Shown here: positions 51,428-60,378 of the stretch, piece by piece
How positions within the stretch are numbered: the stretch's first letter is position 1
How the letters are laid out: each line of letters starts with the position of its first letter
Source of the DNA: Acidobacteriaceae bacterium
Lineage (GTDB): Bacteria; Acidobacteriota; Terriglobia; Terriglobales; Acidobacteriaceae
Assembly (NCBI GenBank): GCA_003134995.1
Contig: PLDC01000019.1
Location: forward strand, 468,517-532,516
Direction of reading: 5' to 3'
DNA: 64,000 nt
Notes under the pieces: model-generated
What the model was told of the DNA's origin: nothing
The model's database searches: none
The model's input: the letters and a program-made list of their open reading frames with translations, nothing else
Program-made: the position numbers and the translations under genes

Positions 51428-53732
51428 GCTGCACCGTGGCTGCGGCCAGCGCGAGCTCGGGGACAACCGGCAGCTCGACGATGAAGCGCGCTCCGACCGG
51501 CTGGTTTTCCTCGACGCGAATCGAGCCGTGATGTTCTTCGATGACGCGGCTGACGATCGCGAGGCCGAGGCCGGTTCCGCGCTTTCTGGTGGAGAAATAT
51601 GGAAGAAAAAGTTTTTCTTTCAGCTCGCGAGTCACGCCGTGTCCGGTATCTGCGACGGTGATCTCAACGGCGTCGCGGCTGGCCACGAGCGAGGTTGAAA
51701 TCTGAATCTCGCGCACCAGCGAATTGTGCATGGCTTCGGCCGCATTGTCCACGAGGTTGGCGACGGCGCGTTTCATCGCCTCGGTGTCGGCCATGACTTT
51801 GGGCAAGTCTGCGGCCAAGGATTTGTGCAGGCCGATGCCATCCAGCCTGCCGTTGAACATAGCGAGAGCGCTCTCGATCACTTCGTTGATATCTGCCGGA
51901 TGCGGATTCGACGCGGGGAAGCGCGCGAGCGTGGAGAATTCATCCACGAGGCGGCGAACGGTTTCGACCGCGCCTGCAATGGTTTGAGCGGAGGCGCGGA
52001 TGACTTCGAGCGATGCCGGGTCAGAGGGCGTGGCGCGTTCCAGATGGCGCTGTATGCGTTCCGCGGAAAGTGCGATGGGCGTAAGCGGATTTTTAATCTC
52101 GTGTGCGACGCGCCGCGCCACCTCGCGCCATGCCGCTTGCTTCTGCGCCTTCAGAAGATCGGAGAGATCTTCGAACACGAGCACATATCCGGAGCGCTCG
52201 TCCTGATGGCGCAGCGTTGCCACGGTGACCGCCACGTTAAGAGACGTGCGCTGCAGCGGCATTTCCATCTGGCTGGTGGTCATGCCCATGCGATCGGCGC
52301 GGCGCAGCAGCGGCTCCAGATCCTGGAGCACTTCCGAAGGGAATACATCCGCCAGGCGCGCACCGCTCAGCATGCGCTCTCTTTCAGCCAGGCTCTCGGG
52401 ATGAAACATGCGCAGCAGAGCCTGGTTGGCGTGTGTGACGCGACGCGCGGCATCGAGCGAGAGAACTCCAGTGGGAATGCTTTCGAGGATGGTTTCCATC
52501 TGGCGGCGGCGCTGCTCGAGTTCAGCATTGGCAGCGCTGGCATCGCGACTGGAAGCTTCGATCTGCCGGCGGCTGGTTTCGAGATCCTCCGCCATGCGGT
52601 TGAAAGAGCGGACGACATCGCCAATCTCATCGGTGGTATTTACGTCGATGCGGTAATCGAGACGGCCGCGCGAAATTTCCTGCGTGGCCTCGGCCAGGGC
52701 GGATAAAGGCCTAGTCACCAGCTTCGAAAGAAACAGCGCGAGCCACGTGCTGACAAAAAGCACCATCATCGTGAGCAGCAGAAGCAGGCCCATGTAGGTT
52801 TGGCGTACGTGCCTGCGCTCGAGGCTTAGCTGAAAATAGCGGCGCTGGCTGGCCTCGATCTGGTTCACTGTTTTGGAAAACTCTGGCGGCAGCGGCATGG
52901 CGACCAGAATCAGTCCATTCTTGCCGACCGGGGCGCTGCCCACCGTGTAGTCAGTTTGCTGCAAGGTGAAATGGGCGGACTGGCCTGCGGCAAGTTGCGC
53001 CAGTGGGAGCTTCTCTTTTAATACCGCCCAGGCAGCGGGAACACCGAAGCTTGCCTCGGCAATTCCGTTTTTTATGGCGAGGACAAACCCGCCTTGCAAC
53101 GTGGGTTCGTGAGTGCGAAATTCTTCAACCGCGGAGGAGAATCCGTGGCCTTCAAAAGCGCGCTTGGTCTCAGGCGAGGCGGCGATGGCGATGGCCTCTG
53201 AGCGCGCGTTCTGCGCGGCGTAAGTGGCCAGCAGCAAAGCCATGGCATCGGTGTCGGCACGAACTTCTTCGACTGGCGTGGAGAACCATTTGTCGATCGA
53301 GCGGTTCATCAGTCCGTAGGCGAACCAGTACATCACCATGACGGGGACGAATGAGAGCAGCAATGCTCCGACGACCATGCGCGTGCGGAACTTGGACCCG
53401 AGCACGCCCAGACGGCGCTCGGCTAGCAGTTTGAGCAGATTGCGCGCTAGCACGAACGTGAGCGCGACAAACAGAAGAGAAATCAGCAGCGAGAGCGCAT
53501 AGAAAACTACAGTCTGCTGATTTGTTCCGGGATTTAATATAGTTTCGTTAAATGCGGTTTGCGAAACCAAAATTGCGAGCAGTACAAAAACCGCCACCGT
53601 CAGCAGAATGATGACCTGCTTGCGGTTCGAAGTTTTAGGAGGTCGAGTTGGAGCGGTTTGCACCACGCTGTTTCGGCGGTCCGCTCGCCGTGTGCAGTGG
53701 GGTTTGCAGGCGTTGAACAGACCGAAACTCAT
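51420..53732 (-). CDS. NtrY-like sensor histidine kinase
   Basis: A 770-residue membrane kinase. Membrane segments lie near residues 40-60, 77-97, 118-140 and 310-330; a periplasmic sensory domain is between the last two. A HAMP linker (about 330-385), a PAS domain (about 420-520), the phosphoacceptor helix with H544 in VAHEIKNPLTPI, and a C-terminal ATPase domain (DTGHGVT, GTGLGLAIVSRVIEEH) follow. This order matches NtrY. It overlaps the NtrX-like gene by 8 bp. Confidence 0.93.
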   Translation of the reverse strand: MSFGLFNACKPHCTRRADRRNSVVQTAPTRPPKTSNRKQVIILLTVAVFVLLAILVSQTAFNETILNPGTNQQTVVFYALSLLISLLFVALTFVLARNLLKLLAERRLGVLGSKFRTRMVVGALLLSFVPVMVMYWFAYGLMNRSIDKWFSTPVEEVRADTDAMALLLATYAAQNARSEAIAIAASPETKRAFEGHGFSSAVEEFRTHEPTLQGGFVLAIKNGIAEASFGVPAAWAVLKEKLPLAQLAAGQSAHFTLQQTDYTVGSAPVGKNGLILVAMPLPPEFSKTVNQIEASQRRYFQLSLERRHVRQTYMGLLLLLTMMVLFVSTWLALFLSKLVTRPLSALAEATQEISRGRLDYRIDVNTTDEIGDVVRSFNRMAEDLETSRRQIEASSRDASAANAELEQRRRQMETILESIPTGVLSLDAARRVTHANQALLRMFHPESLAERERMLSGARLADVFPSEVLQDLEPLLRRADRMGMTTSQMEMPLQRTSLNVAVTVATLRHQDERSGYVLVFEDLSDLLKAQKQAAWREVARRVAHEIKNPLTPIALSAERIQRHLERATPSDPASLEVIRASAQTIAGAVETVRRLVDEFSTLARFPASNPHPADINEVIESALAMFNGRLDGIGLHKSLAADLPKVMADTEAMKRAVANLVDNAAEAMHNSLVREIQISTSLVASRDAVEITVADTGHGVTRELKEKLFLPYFSTRKRGTGLGLAIVSRVIEEHHGSIRVEENQPVGARFIVELPVVPELALAAATVQHA

Positions 53733-53772
53733 TATAGATGGAGAAGTCGCTGGCGAAGAGTTCTTAGTAGGG

Positions 53773-54837
53773 TCAGTGGGCGGGCGAGCGTCCTGCCGAA
53801 AGCTCTTCCATCACTGCGCGGTAAGCGGGTTTGGGCGCGTAGGCGCGATCAAAAGGCAGGGCATGCCCGCGAGCGCCGCGCGAGTGCGATCCGATCCACG
53901 AGTATTTGTCGGTGAATCCCCAAGTCTGAATCGCCGTGCAGCCCGCGCTGTTCAAGCATGCGCGGACGATGCCGCGATAGACGTCGGCCTGGCGCGTCAA
54001 GTCTTCCGGCCTGGGCAGGCCGTTGGCATTCACCGGTAACGAGACGTCGAGTTCGGTGATGTGAACTTGCACATTGAGCGCCGCGAGCCGCGCGATGTTG
54101 GCGGCAATCGCTGGGATATCCGCGTCGAGCGCAGGTACGTGCAGTTGCAATCCGACGCCATCGATCGGAGCGCCGCGGCGTTTGAAATCCTTGACCATGG
54201 CATAGATCGCATCTGACTTGCGGTTCAGCCCTTCCCCCTCGGCTTCGTTGTAGAAGAGCAACGCATGCGGATCTGCCTTGTGCGCCCAGCGGAAAACTTG
54301 CTCAATGTAGTCTTTCCCTTGGCCTGACAACCCGATGCCGGGCTGGTTGTACCAGAGAGAATCGCGCACCGCGCCGTTTTCGTCGAGGGCTTCGTTGACT
54401 ACATCCCATGCGAAGACCTGGCCGGCGTAGTGCTGCATCACGCGAGTGATGTGTTCTTGCAAGAGCTGAGATAGTTGCTGGGTTGTGAAGTGACTTTGCG
54501 TGAGCCAATCCGGGTTGTAGCGGCCCCAGACCAGGCAATGGCCGCGGACCTTCATCTGATGGGCCTGCGCGAAGCGAACCACTTCGTCGCCCTGGCGAAA
54601 GTCGTAGGTGGCTTGGTCCGGCCGCAAAATCCACCACTTCATCGCATCTTCTGCCTCGACTATGTTGAACTCGCGCGCTAAAGTGGAGGCGTAGGCAGGT
54701 TCTGAAAGTTGTGGAGGGCGGACGGCTGTGCCGATGAGGATGCCGTCGCGATCTGCGGCCTCGCGCAGAGTTTGAGCGCAGCAGATGGATGTAATGCCCA
54801 GCGCGAGAATTGTGAAGCGCCACGAATATCTAAGCAA
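53773..54837 (-). CDS. Exported GH10 endo-1,4-beta-xylanase
   Basis: A 354-residue exported glycoside hydrolase family 10 enzyme that cuts the xylan backbone. Signal peptide ends near CCAQT. The acid/base is E149 in WDVVNEALDE and the nucleophile E262 in HITELDV; NAEGEG-type and GVGLQLH motifs are in place. The stretch HCLVWGRYNPDWL has Gly where many GH10 enzymes have His after the Trp, a variant seen in some subgroups. There is no binding module. It is transcribed away from the kinase gene with a 40-bp gap on the same strand, so it may be in the same unit or independent. Confidence 0.94.
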   Translation of the reverse strand: MLRYSWRFTILALGITSICCAQTLREAADRDGILIGTAVRPPQLSEPAYASTLAREFNIVEAEDAMKWWILRPDQATYDFRQGDEVVRFAQAHQMKVRGHCLVWGRYNPDWLTQSHFTTQQLSQLLQEHITRVMQHYAGQVFAWDVVNEALDENGAVRDSLWYNQPGIGLSGQGKDYIEQVFRWAHKADPHALLFYNEAEGEGLNRKSDAIYAMVKDFKRRGAPIDGVGLQLHVPALDADIPAIAANIARLAALNVQVHITELDVSLPVNANGLPRPEDLTRQADVYRGIVRACLNSAGCTAIQTWGFTDKYSWIGSHSRGARGHALPFDRAYAPKPAYRAVMEELSAGRSPAH

Positions 54838-54892
54838 TGGATCGTCCTCGGAGCGCCGGAAGCCTATGACCTAAGACCTTCAGGCAGAACCT

Positions 54893-55762
54893 TCAGTTAG
54901 ACGCAGGAAGGAACTTTTGTAAAGGGCATTCGTCACACCGTGCCTGTGATTTCTTGCAGTAATTTTTTCCCACGCCGACGATAAGGCCGTGCATCTCGTT
55001 GTAAACCTGCGCCAGAGCTGTGCGTTTCGCTGTGCTCATCGCCGATGGAGGATGTGCCGCGCCGGGAAATCCTTTCGCCAAATATTCCTTGCTGCTACCC
55101 CTGGTTTCGGCAACGGACTCTGCGACGGGCGCGAGCGCCTGCTCGAACAGTTTCCGAATCTCGTCGTAAGCGCTTTCTTCCGGAAGAATTTCGTGACGAG
55201 CAAGAATCCGGCGCGTGTAGGCGTCGACAACGAAGACCGGATGATTGCCCGCATACAGCAGGATGGAATCGGCAGTTTCGGGGCCGACTCCATGCAGATT
55301 GAGTAGTTCTTCCCGAAGTTGTTCCGTAGGGCGCGAAAACAATTTTTTCAGCGAGCCTTGATATTGCTGATCCAGAAACTCAACAAAAAGTTTTAGCCGC
55401 TTGGCTTTCTGACGAAAATATCCGGCGGGACGAATCAGGCGCTCGAGTTCAGCCAAAGGCGCGAGGCGAATCCCTGTCAGACTCAGCAAGCGGGCGGAAC
55501 GAAGATTCGCCAGAGCTTTTTCTACGTTTGTCCACGCAGTGTTCTGCGTGAGATAAGCGCCGACAATCATCTCGAACCGCGACTGTGCCGGCCACCAATG
55601 TTGGGATCCCCACGCGTTAAACAAAGCGCGATAGTAGGCCCGAATCTGCTTTTGTCTCGCGTCCAACCGCAAAATTAAATCCCTCGATTGCCTGAGTGCA
55701 CGCCGCCTTTGAGGCTCGCGCTTCCGTTCACAAGCAAGTTGTTTCGTCTTACCGAAGTGCAT
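54893..55762 (-). CDS. HhH-GPD DNA glycosylase (endonuclease III/MagIII-like)
   Basis: A 289-residue base-excision repair glycosylase. The helix-hairpin-helix is LNLHGVGPETADSILLYA; where endonuclease III has a catalytic Lys (GVGxKTA) this protein has Glu, so it is expected to lack beta-lyase activity and remove bases only, as in MagIII-type enzymes. The catalytic Asp is in FVVDAYTRRIL. The C-terminal iron-sulfur motif shows three cysteines (YCKKSQARCDECP) and the fourth is missing. The ATG at 55762 has GAGGT just upstream; a GTG ten codons earlier is an alternative. Confidence 0.88.
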   Translation of the reverse strand: MHFGKTKQLACERKREPQRRRALRQSRDLILRLDARQKQIRAYYRALFNAWGSQHWWPAQSRFEMIVGAYLTQNTAWTNVEKALANLRSARLLSLTGIRLAPLAELERLIRPAGYFRQKAKRLKLFVEFLDQQYQGSLKKLFSRPTEQLREELLNLHGVGPETADSILLYAGNHPVFVVDAYTRRILARHEILPEESAYDEIRKLFEQALAPVAESVAETRGSSKEYLAKGFPGAAHPPSAMSTAKRTALAQVYNEMHGLIVGVGKNYCKKSQARCDECPLQKFLPASN

Positions 55763-55868
55763 GTACCTCAGCTGGGTTTTCGGTCCGCGCACTTGAAAAA
55801 AGTTCGTTTGGCGCGGGTTTCAAGGCTCAGCCCTTAAACCGTTTATTGCCGCTCTCAGTCCAAGTACT

Positions 55869-56014
55869 ACGGTAACTGGTACGGTAATCGACTTACTGTG
55901 ACAATTTGTGTCACCACGAAGACGGTGCTCTTCTCCCACAGCAAAAGCAGCGCTTCGTGGAAATGCCGGTAACTTTTCCGGCATCGTTCACTTCGTGGAT
56001 AGGAGATCGAAAGT
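55869..56014 (+). promoter_or_regulatory. Structured leader/operator region of the pil operon
   Basis: Several repeats lie upstream of pilB: direct repeats ACGGTAA separated by 12 bp (55869-55887), an inverted repeat GTGAC-N7-GTCAC (55898-55914), a hairpin ATGCCGG-N8-CCGGCAT (55963-55984), and CTTCGTGG twice (55953-55960 and 55991-55998) with its inverse CCACGAAG at 55914-55921. The first two could be operators; the hairpin flanked by CTTCGTGG would be in the transcript. No sigma-54 promoter was found. Confidence 0.5.
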
Positions 56015-57730
56015 ATGTCTCAACGGCTGGGTGACCTTCTCGTCAAAGAGAAGATCATAACCCCAGAGCAGTTGGAACAAGCGACCAAGGCCCAGAAGGA
56101 GGGGAACGTCCGCCTGGGGTCCGCTTTGGTGAAGCTCGGCTTCCTCACGGATGAGGACGTCACGAATTTTCTCTCCCGGCAGTACGGCGTTCCGGCCATC
56201 AATCTTTCTTATTTTGAAATTGATCCGGCCGTGGTCAAGCTGATTCCGTTTGAAACCGCGAAGCGCTACCAGATTCTTCCGCTGAGCCGCGTAGGTGCGT
56301 CGCTGACGATCGCGATGGTCGATCCCACCAACGTCTTCGCCATGGACGATATCAAGTTCATGACTGGCTTCAACATTGAGCCGGTCGTGGCGTCTGAGAG
56401 TTCCATTCTCACGGGAATTGATAAAGCGTACGGAGGGAAGACAGAAGAAGACCTTGAAACCGTGATGCAGTCGATGTCGGAGATGAGCGAGAGCGACATC
56501 GAAGTGCAGGCGGAAGAGCAGGAGATGGAGCTGTCGCAGCTGGAAAAAGCGGCGGACGAAGCTCCGGTGGTCAAGCTGGTGAACCTGGTGCTTACCGACG
56601 CGGTGAAGCGGGGAGCCAGCGATATTCACATCGAGCCTTACGAAAAAGAATTCCGGGTGCGCTTCCGCATTGACGGCGTGTTGCAGGCGATTATGTCGCC
56701 GCCGATGAAGTTGAAAGATGCAATTACTTCGCGCCTGAAAATTATGGCGAAGCTCGACATCAGCGAGAAGCGGCTGCCGCAAGATGGCCGCATCATGCTG
56801 AAGATGAACATCGGCGGGCGCAAGAAACAGCTCGACTTCCGTGTCAGCACATTGCCGACTCTTTGGGGCGAGAAGATCGTGCTCCGGTTGCTGGACAAAG
56901 AAAACCTGCGTCTCGACATGACGAAACTCGGTTTCGAACCGGAGTCTCTGGTCAAGTTCGAGAAAGCCATTCTCAAGCCTTATGGCATGGTGCTGGTTAC
57001 AGGGCCAACCGGATCAGGAAAAACCAACACGCTGTATTCGGCCATCTCGCGCCTTAACCAGCCCGATACGAACATTATGACGGCTGAAGATCCGGTCGAA
57101 TTTCAGTTGGGCGGCGTCAATCAGGTGCAGATGAAAGAGCAGATTGGATTGAACTTTGCCGCTGCTCTGCGCTCTTTCTTGCGCCAAGATCCCAACATCA
57201 TTCTGGTCGGCGAAATCCGCGACTTTGAAACGGCGGAAATCGCCATTAAGGCCGCGCTTACAGGCCATCTTGTGCTTTCTACGCTGCACACCAACGGCGC
57301 GCCTGAAACGATTACGCGCTTGATGAACATGGGTATTGAGCCTTTTCTGGTTGCGACCTCAGTTCACTTGATCTGCGCCCAGCGCCTGATCCGGCGCGTC
57401 TGCAAGGAATGCGCGGAGACCGTGGACGTTCCGGTGCAGACGCTGATCGAAGAAGGATATTCGCCCGAGGAAGCCAAGACAATCCAGATTCAAAAAGGCA
57501 AAGGATGCGCCGTGTGCAACAACACGGGATACAAGGGCCGCTGCGGTTTGTACGAAGTGATGGAAGTGGACGATGAGATCAGGGAACTGGTGCTGGTAGG
57601 CGCGTCGGCGGTCGAACTGAAAAAGAAAGCGATCGAGCGCGGCATGATCACGCTCCGGCGCAGCGGTCTGATTAAAGTGGCGGCGGGCATTACCACTCTG
57701 GAAGAAGTTGCACGCGAGACGATTCATTAA
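56015..57730 (+). CDS. pilB: Type IV pilus extension ATPase PilB
   Basis: A 571-residue hexameric ATPase that drives pilus assembly. An N-terminal MshE-type domain (about 1-150) is followed by the GspE/PilB core with Walker A GPTGSGKTNTLY near residue 329, the Asp box, Walker B ILVGEIRDFETAEI near 395, and the zinc-binding cysteines CKEC near 462 and CAVC near 498. The four Cys separate PilB from PilT. TAGGAGATC precedes the ATG. It is first in pilB-pilT-pilC-pilS-pilR. Confidence 0.96.
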   Translation: MSQRLGDLLVKEKIITPEQLEQATKAQKEGNVRLGSALVKLGFLTDEDVTNFLSRQYGVPAINLSYFEIDPAVVKLIPFETAKRYQILPLSRVGASLTIAMVDPTNVFAMDDIKFMTGFNIEPVVASESSILTGIDKAYGGKTEEDLETVMQSMSEMSESDIEVQAEEQEMELSQLEKAADEAPVVKLVNLVLTDAVKRGASDIHIEPYEKEFRVRFRIDGVLQAIMSPPMKLKDAITSRLKIMAKLDISEKRLPQDGRIMLKMNIGGRKKQLDFRVSTLPTLWGEKIVLRLLDKENLRLDMTKLGFEPESLVKFEKAILKPYGMVLVTGPTGSGKTNTLYSAISRLNQPDTNIMTAEDPVEFQLGGVNQVQMKEQIGLNFAAALRSFLRQDPNIILVGEIRDFETAEIAIKAALTGHLVLSTLHTNGAPETITRLMNMGIEPFLVATSVHLICAQRLIRRVCKECAETVDVPVQTLIEEGYSPEEAKTIQIQKGKGCAVCNNTGYKGRCGLYEVMEVDDEIRELVLVGASAVELKKKAIERGMITLRRSGLIKVAAGITTLEEVARETIH

Positions 57731-57733
57731 AAC

Positions 57734-57789
57734 CGTCGTTGGTCGTTCGTCTTTGGTCGTTGGCCAACGACGAATGGCCAACGACTGAC
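57734..57789. repeat. Short-unit inverted repeat, type TTGGTCG
   Basis: Left arm repeats GTCGTTGGTCGTT and TTGGTCGTTGG, and the right arm is the inverse CCAACGACGAATGGCCAACG. The two arms meet almost without a spacer, so the transcript could form a long hairpin between pilB and pilT. It is one of five intergenic elements of this layout in the window. Confidence 0.7.
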
Positions 57790-57830
57790 ACGTTGTAAAG
57801 ATTAGGAACACACAGGGAAGGAATACTGCT

Positions 57831-58964
57831 ATGGGTCTGTCATTGAGTGATTTGCTGAAACGCATGCTGGAGATGAGTGGCAGCGACCTCCATATCACGA
57901 CTAACTCGCCGCCGCAAATCCGCGTCCACGGACATCTGGTGCCGCTGGATCTTCCGCAGATGACGCCCGCTGAGACCAAGCAGCTGGCCTACAGCGTCAT
58001 GACGGACTCGCAGAAGCACCGCTTCGAAGAAAGCCTCGAGCTGGATTTTTCTTTCGGATTGAAAGGCCTCGCGCGCTTCCGTGCCAACGTTTTCAACCAG
58101 CGCGGCGCTACTGCGGCTGTCTTCCGTCTGATTCCTTTCGAGATCAAGTCTTTTAATCAACTCGGACTGCCGGCAGTGGTGAGCAAGCTCTGCGACAAGC
58201 CGCGTGGTCTGGTGCTGGTCACAGGACCGACCGGCTCCGGTAAGTCGACGACGCTGGCGGCGATGATCGACAAGATCAACAGCGAGCGGCACGATCACAT
58301 CCTCACGATCGAGGACCCGATCGAGTTCGTTCACATGAACAAGAACTGCGTGGTCAACCAGCGCGAGCTGCATGCCGATACCAAGAGCTTTACTGACGCC
58401 TTGCGCGCCGCGCTTCGTGAAGACCCGGACGTTGTGCTGATCGGCGAAATGCGTGACCTGGAAACTATCGAATCGGCACTGCGCATTGCGGAAACCGGCC
58501 ACTTGACTTTCGGCACCTTGCACACCAACTCGGCAACGTCGACCATCAACCGTATCATCGACGTCTTTCCGGCGCACCAGCAGCCGCAGATTCGCGCCCA
58601 GCTTTCGCTGGTGCTCGAAGGCATCATGTGCCAAAGCCTGGTGGCAACGCCGAGCGGCAAGGGTCGCTGCATGATTATGGAAATTCTTATCCCCAACCCG
58701 GCGGTTCGCAACCTCATCCGCGAAGACAAAATTCACCAGGTTTATTCGGCGATGCAGTCCGGACAAGACAAGTACGGCATGCAAACCTTCAACCAGGCGC
58801 TGGCCTCGGCGTACTTCCAGAAGCAAGTCACGCTGGAAGTTGCGCTGCAACGCTCGAGCATGCCCGACGAGCTTCAGGAAATGATTAACCGCGGCGCCGG
58901 GTTGACGACTCGCAACGCGGCCGGAACGAGCATGGCGCGCGGAGCGACGCCGACGAAGGGCTAA
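57831..58964 (+). CDS. pilT: Type IV pilus retraction ATPase PilT
   Basis: A 377-residue ATPase that powers pilus retraction and twitching. Walker A GPTGSGKSTTLAA near residue 130, HILTIEDPIEFVH, Walker B VVLIGEMRDLETI near 201, HLTFGTLHTNSA and the PilT-specific AVRNLIRE near 289 are all present. GGAAGG precedes the ATG. There is no zinc-cysteine motif, in keeping with PilT and not PilB. Confidence 0.96.
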   Translation: MGLSLSDLLKRMLEMSGSDLHITTNSPPQIRVHGHLVPLDLPQMTPAETKQLAYSVMTDSQKHRFEESLELDFSFGLKGLARFRANVFNQRGATAAVFRLIPFEIKSFNQLGLPAVVSKLCDKPRGLVLVTGPTGSGKSTTLAAMIDKINSERHDHILTIEDPIEFVHMNKNCVVNQRELHADTKSFTDALRAALREDPDVVLIGEMRDLETIESALRIAETGHLTFGTLHTNSATSTINRIIDVFPAHQQPQIRAQLSLVLEGIMCQSLVATPSGKGRCMIMEILIPNPAVRNLIREDKIHQVYSAMQSGQDKYGMQTFNQALASAYFQKQVTLEVALQRSSMPDELQEMINRGAGLTTRNAAGTSMARGATPTKG

Positions 58965-59066
58965 AGCATTTGACGACGAAATCGCGCATAGCAACTGAGC
59001 GCGATGAGCAGTTGATGCACGTTAAGAAATTCAGGAATCAGCGACGACACTTAGGAGTTTAAAACC

Positions 59067-60275
59067 ATGCCAGTCTTCACATTTTCGGGCAAGGATGCAT
59101 CGGGGCAAAAAATTTCCGGGGAGCGCGTGGCGCCGACCAAACAGGCGCTGGGTCAGCAACTGCGGCGCGAGCGCATTACACCCGGAGCGATCCGCGAAAA
59201 GGGCAAAGAGTTTTCCATGCCCACATTCGGCTCGAGCCGGGTTAAGGTCAAGGACATCGCCATCTTCTTCCGCCAGTTCTCGGTGATGATCGATGCCGGA
59301 CTGCCGCTGGTGCAGTGTCTGGAAATTCTCGCGGCCAACCAGGAAAACCAATCGTTTCAGAAGACTCTCACCGGCGTACGGACAACGGTGGAAGGCGGCG
59401 CGACGCTGGCCAATGCCATGCGCCAATATCCCAACGTCTTCGACGACCTCACGACCAACATGATTGAAGCGGGTGAAACCGGCGGTATTCTCGATCTCAT
59501 CTTGCAGCGGTTGGCGGTCTACGTTGAGAAAGCGGTTCGCCTGAAGGCTGCCGTGAAATCGGCGTTGATCTATCCGGTCGCGGTGGTCAGCATTGCCGGA
59601 TTGATTGTCGGCGCACTGCTGAAGTGGGTCGTGCCGATCTTCTCCAATCTTTTTGCTGGTCTGGGCGTGGCGCTGCCTCTTCCGACCCGTATCGTGATGG
59701 GGTTGAGCGCATTCATCGGAAGTTTCTGGTGGGTGTTCATCGTGGTGGCAGTGGGCACAGTCTTCGGTCTGAAGTCGATTCGCAAGCACCCGCGCGGGCG
59801 CTATTACTTCGATAAAACTTTGCTCTATCTGCCGGTTGTCGGCTCGCTCTTGCGCAAGATCGCGGTCGGCCGATTTACGCGGACACTGGGTACTTTGATC
59901 ACGTCGGGCGTGCCGATTCTTGAAGGCCTGGCGATTACCGCTCGAACTTCCGGAAACGCTGTGCTCGAAGAGGCGCTGATGAAAGTGCGCAAGGCGATTG
60001 AAGAAGGCCGCACGATCGTCGACCCGCTGCGAGAATGCGGAGTCTTCCCGAACATGGTGACGCAGATGATCGGCGTCGGCGAAGCTACCGGCGCGATGGA
60101 CAACATGTTGCAGAAAATCGCTGACTTCTACGAAGAAGAAGTCGATGCAGCCACTAAAGATATGTTGGCCATGCTCGAGCCGGTCATCATCGGCGTGCTC
60201 GGCGTCACCATCGGCGGCATCGTGATTTCGCTCTATATGCCGCTGTTTGCAATGATCGCCAAGTTGGCTGGATAA
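59067..60275 (+). CDS. pilC: Type IV pilus inner-membrane platform protein PilC
   Basis: A 402-residue PilC/GspF protein with two cytoplasmic T2SSF domains (about 65-190 and 270-395) and membrane segments near 168-190, 215-237 and 370-395. IFFRQFSVMIDAGLPLVQCLEIL and FTRTLGTLITSGVPILEGL are the typical starts of the two halves. It links the ATPases to the pilin in the inner membrane. It follows pilT by 102 bp. Confidence 0.95.
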   Translation: MPVFTFSGKDASGQKISGERVAPTKQALGQQLRRERITPGAIREKGKEFSMPTFGSSRVKVKDIAIFFRQFSVMIDAGLPLVQCLEILAANQENQSFQKTLTGVRTTVEGGATLANAMRQYPNVFDDLTTNMIEAGETGGILDLILQRLAVYVEKAVRLKAAVKSALIYPVAVVSIAGLIVGALLKWVVPIFSNLFAGLGVALPLPTRIVMGLSAFIGSFWWVFIVVAVGTVFGLKSIRKHPRGRYYFDKTLLYLPVVGSLLRKIAVGRFTRTLGTLITSGVPILEGLAITARTSGNAVLEEALMKVRKAIEEGRTIVDPLRECGVFPNMVTQMIGVGEATGAMDNMLQKIADFYEEEVDAATKDMLAMLEPVIIGVLGVTIGGIVISLYMPLFAMIAKLAG

Positions 60276-60278
60276 AGG

Positions 60279-60369
60279 CAAGGTTTCAAGGTGGAAAATG
60301 GTTTCAAGGTTTCAAGGAGAGCTCCTGAAAAAACTTTGGAACTTGTGAAACTTTAAGACTTTGAAACCC
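60279..60369. repeat. Short-unit inverted repeat, type GGTTTCAA
   Basis: The left arm has GGTTTCAAGG three times within 60280-60318; the right arm has TTTGGAACTTGTGAAACTTT and CTTTGAAACCC (60333-60369). It lies between pilC and pilS and its end reaches the pilS leader. Confidence 0.65.
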
Positions 60370-60378
60370 GGATTGACC

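Noticed and set aside
55897-55915. TGTGACAATTTGTGTCACC upstream of pilB as a third CRP/FNR box.
   Set aside because: The spacing between TGTGA and TCAC is eight bases, not six, so it does not fit the consensus; kept only as a palindrome.
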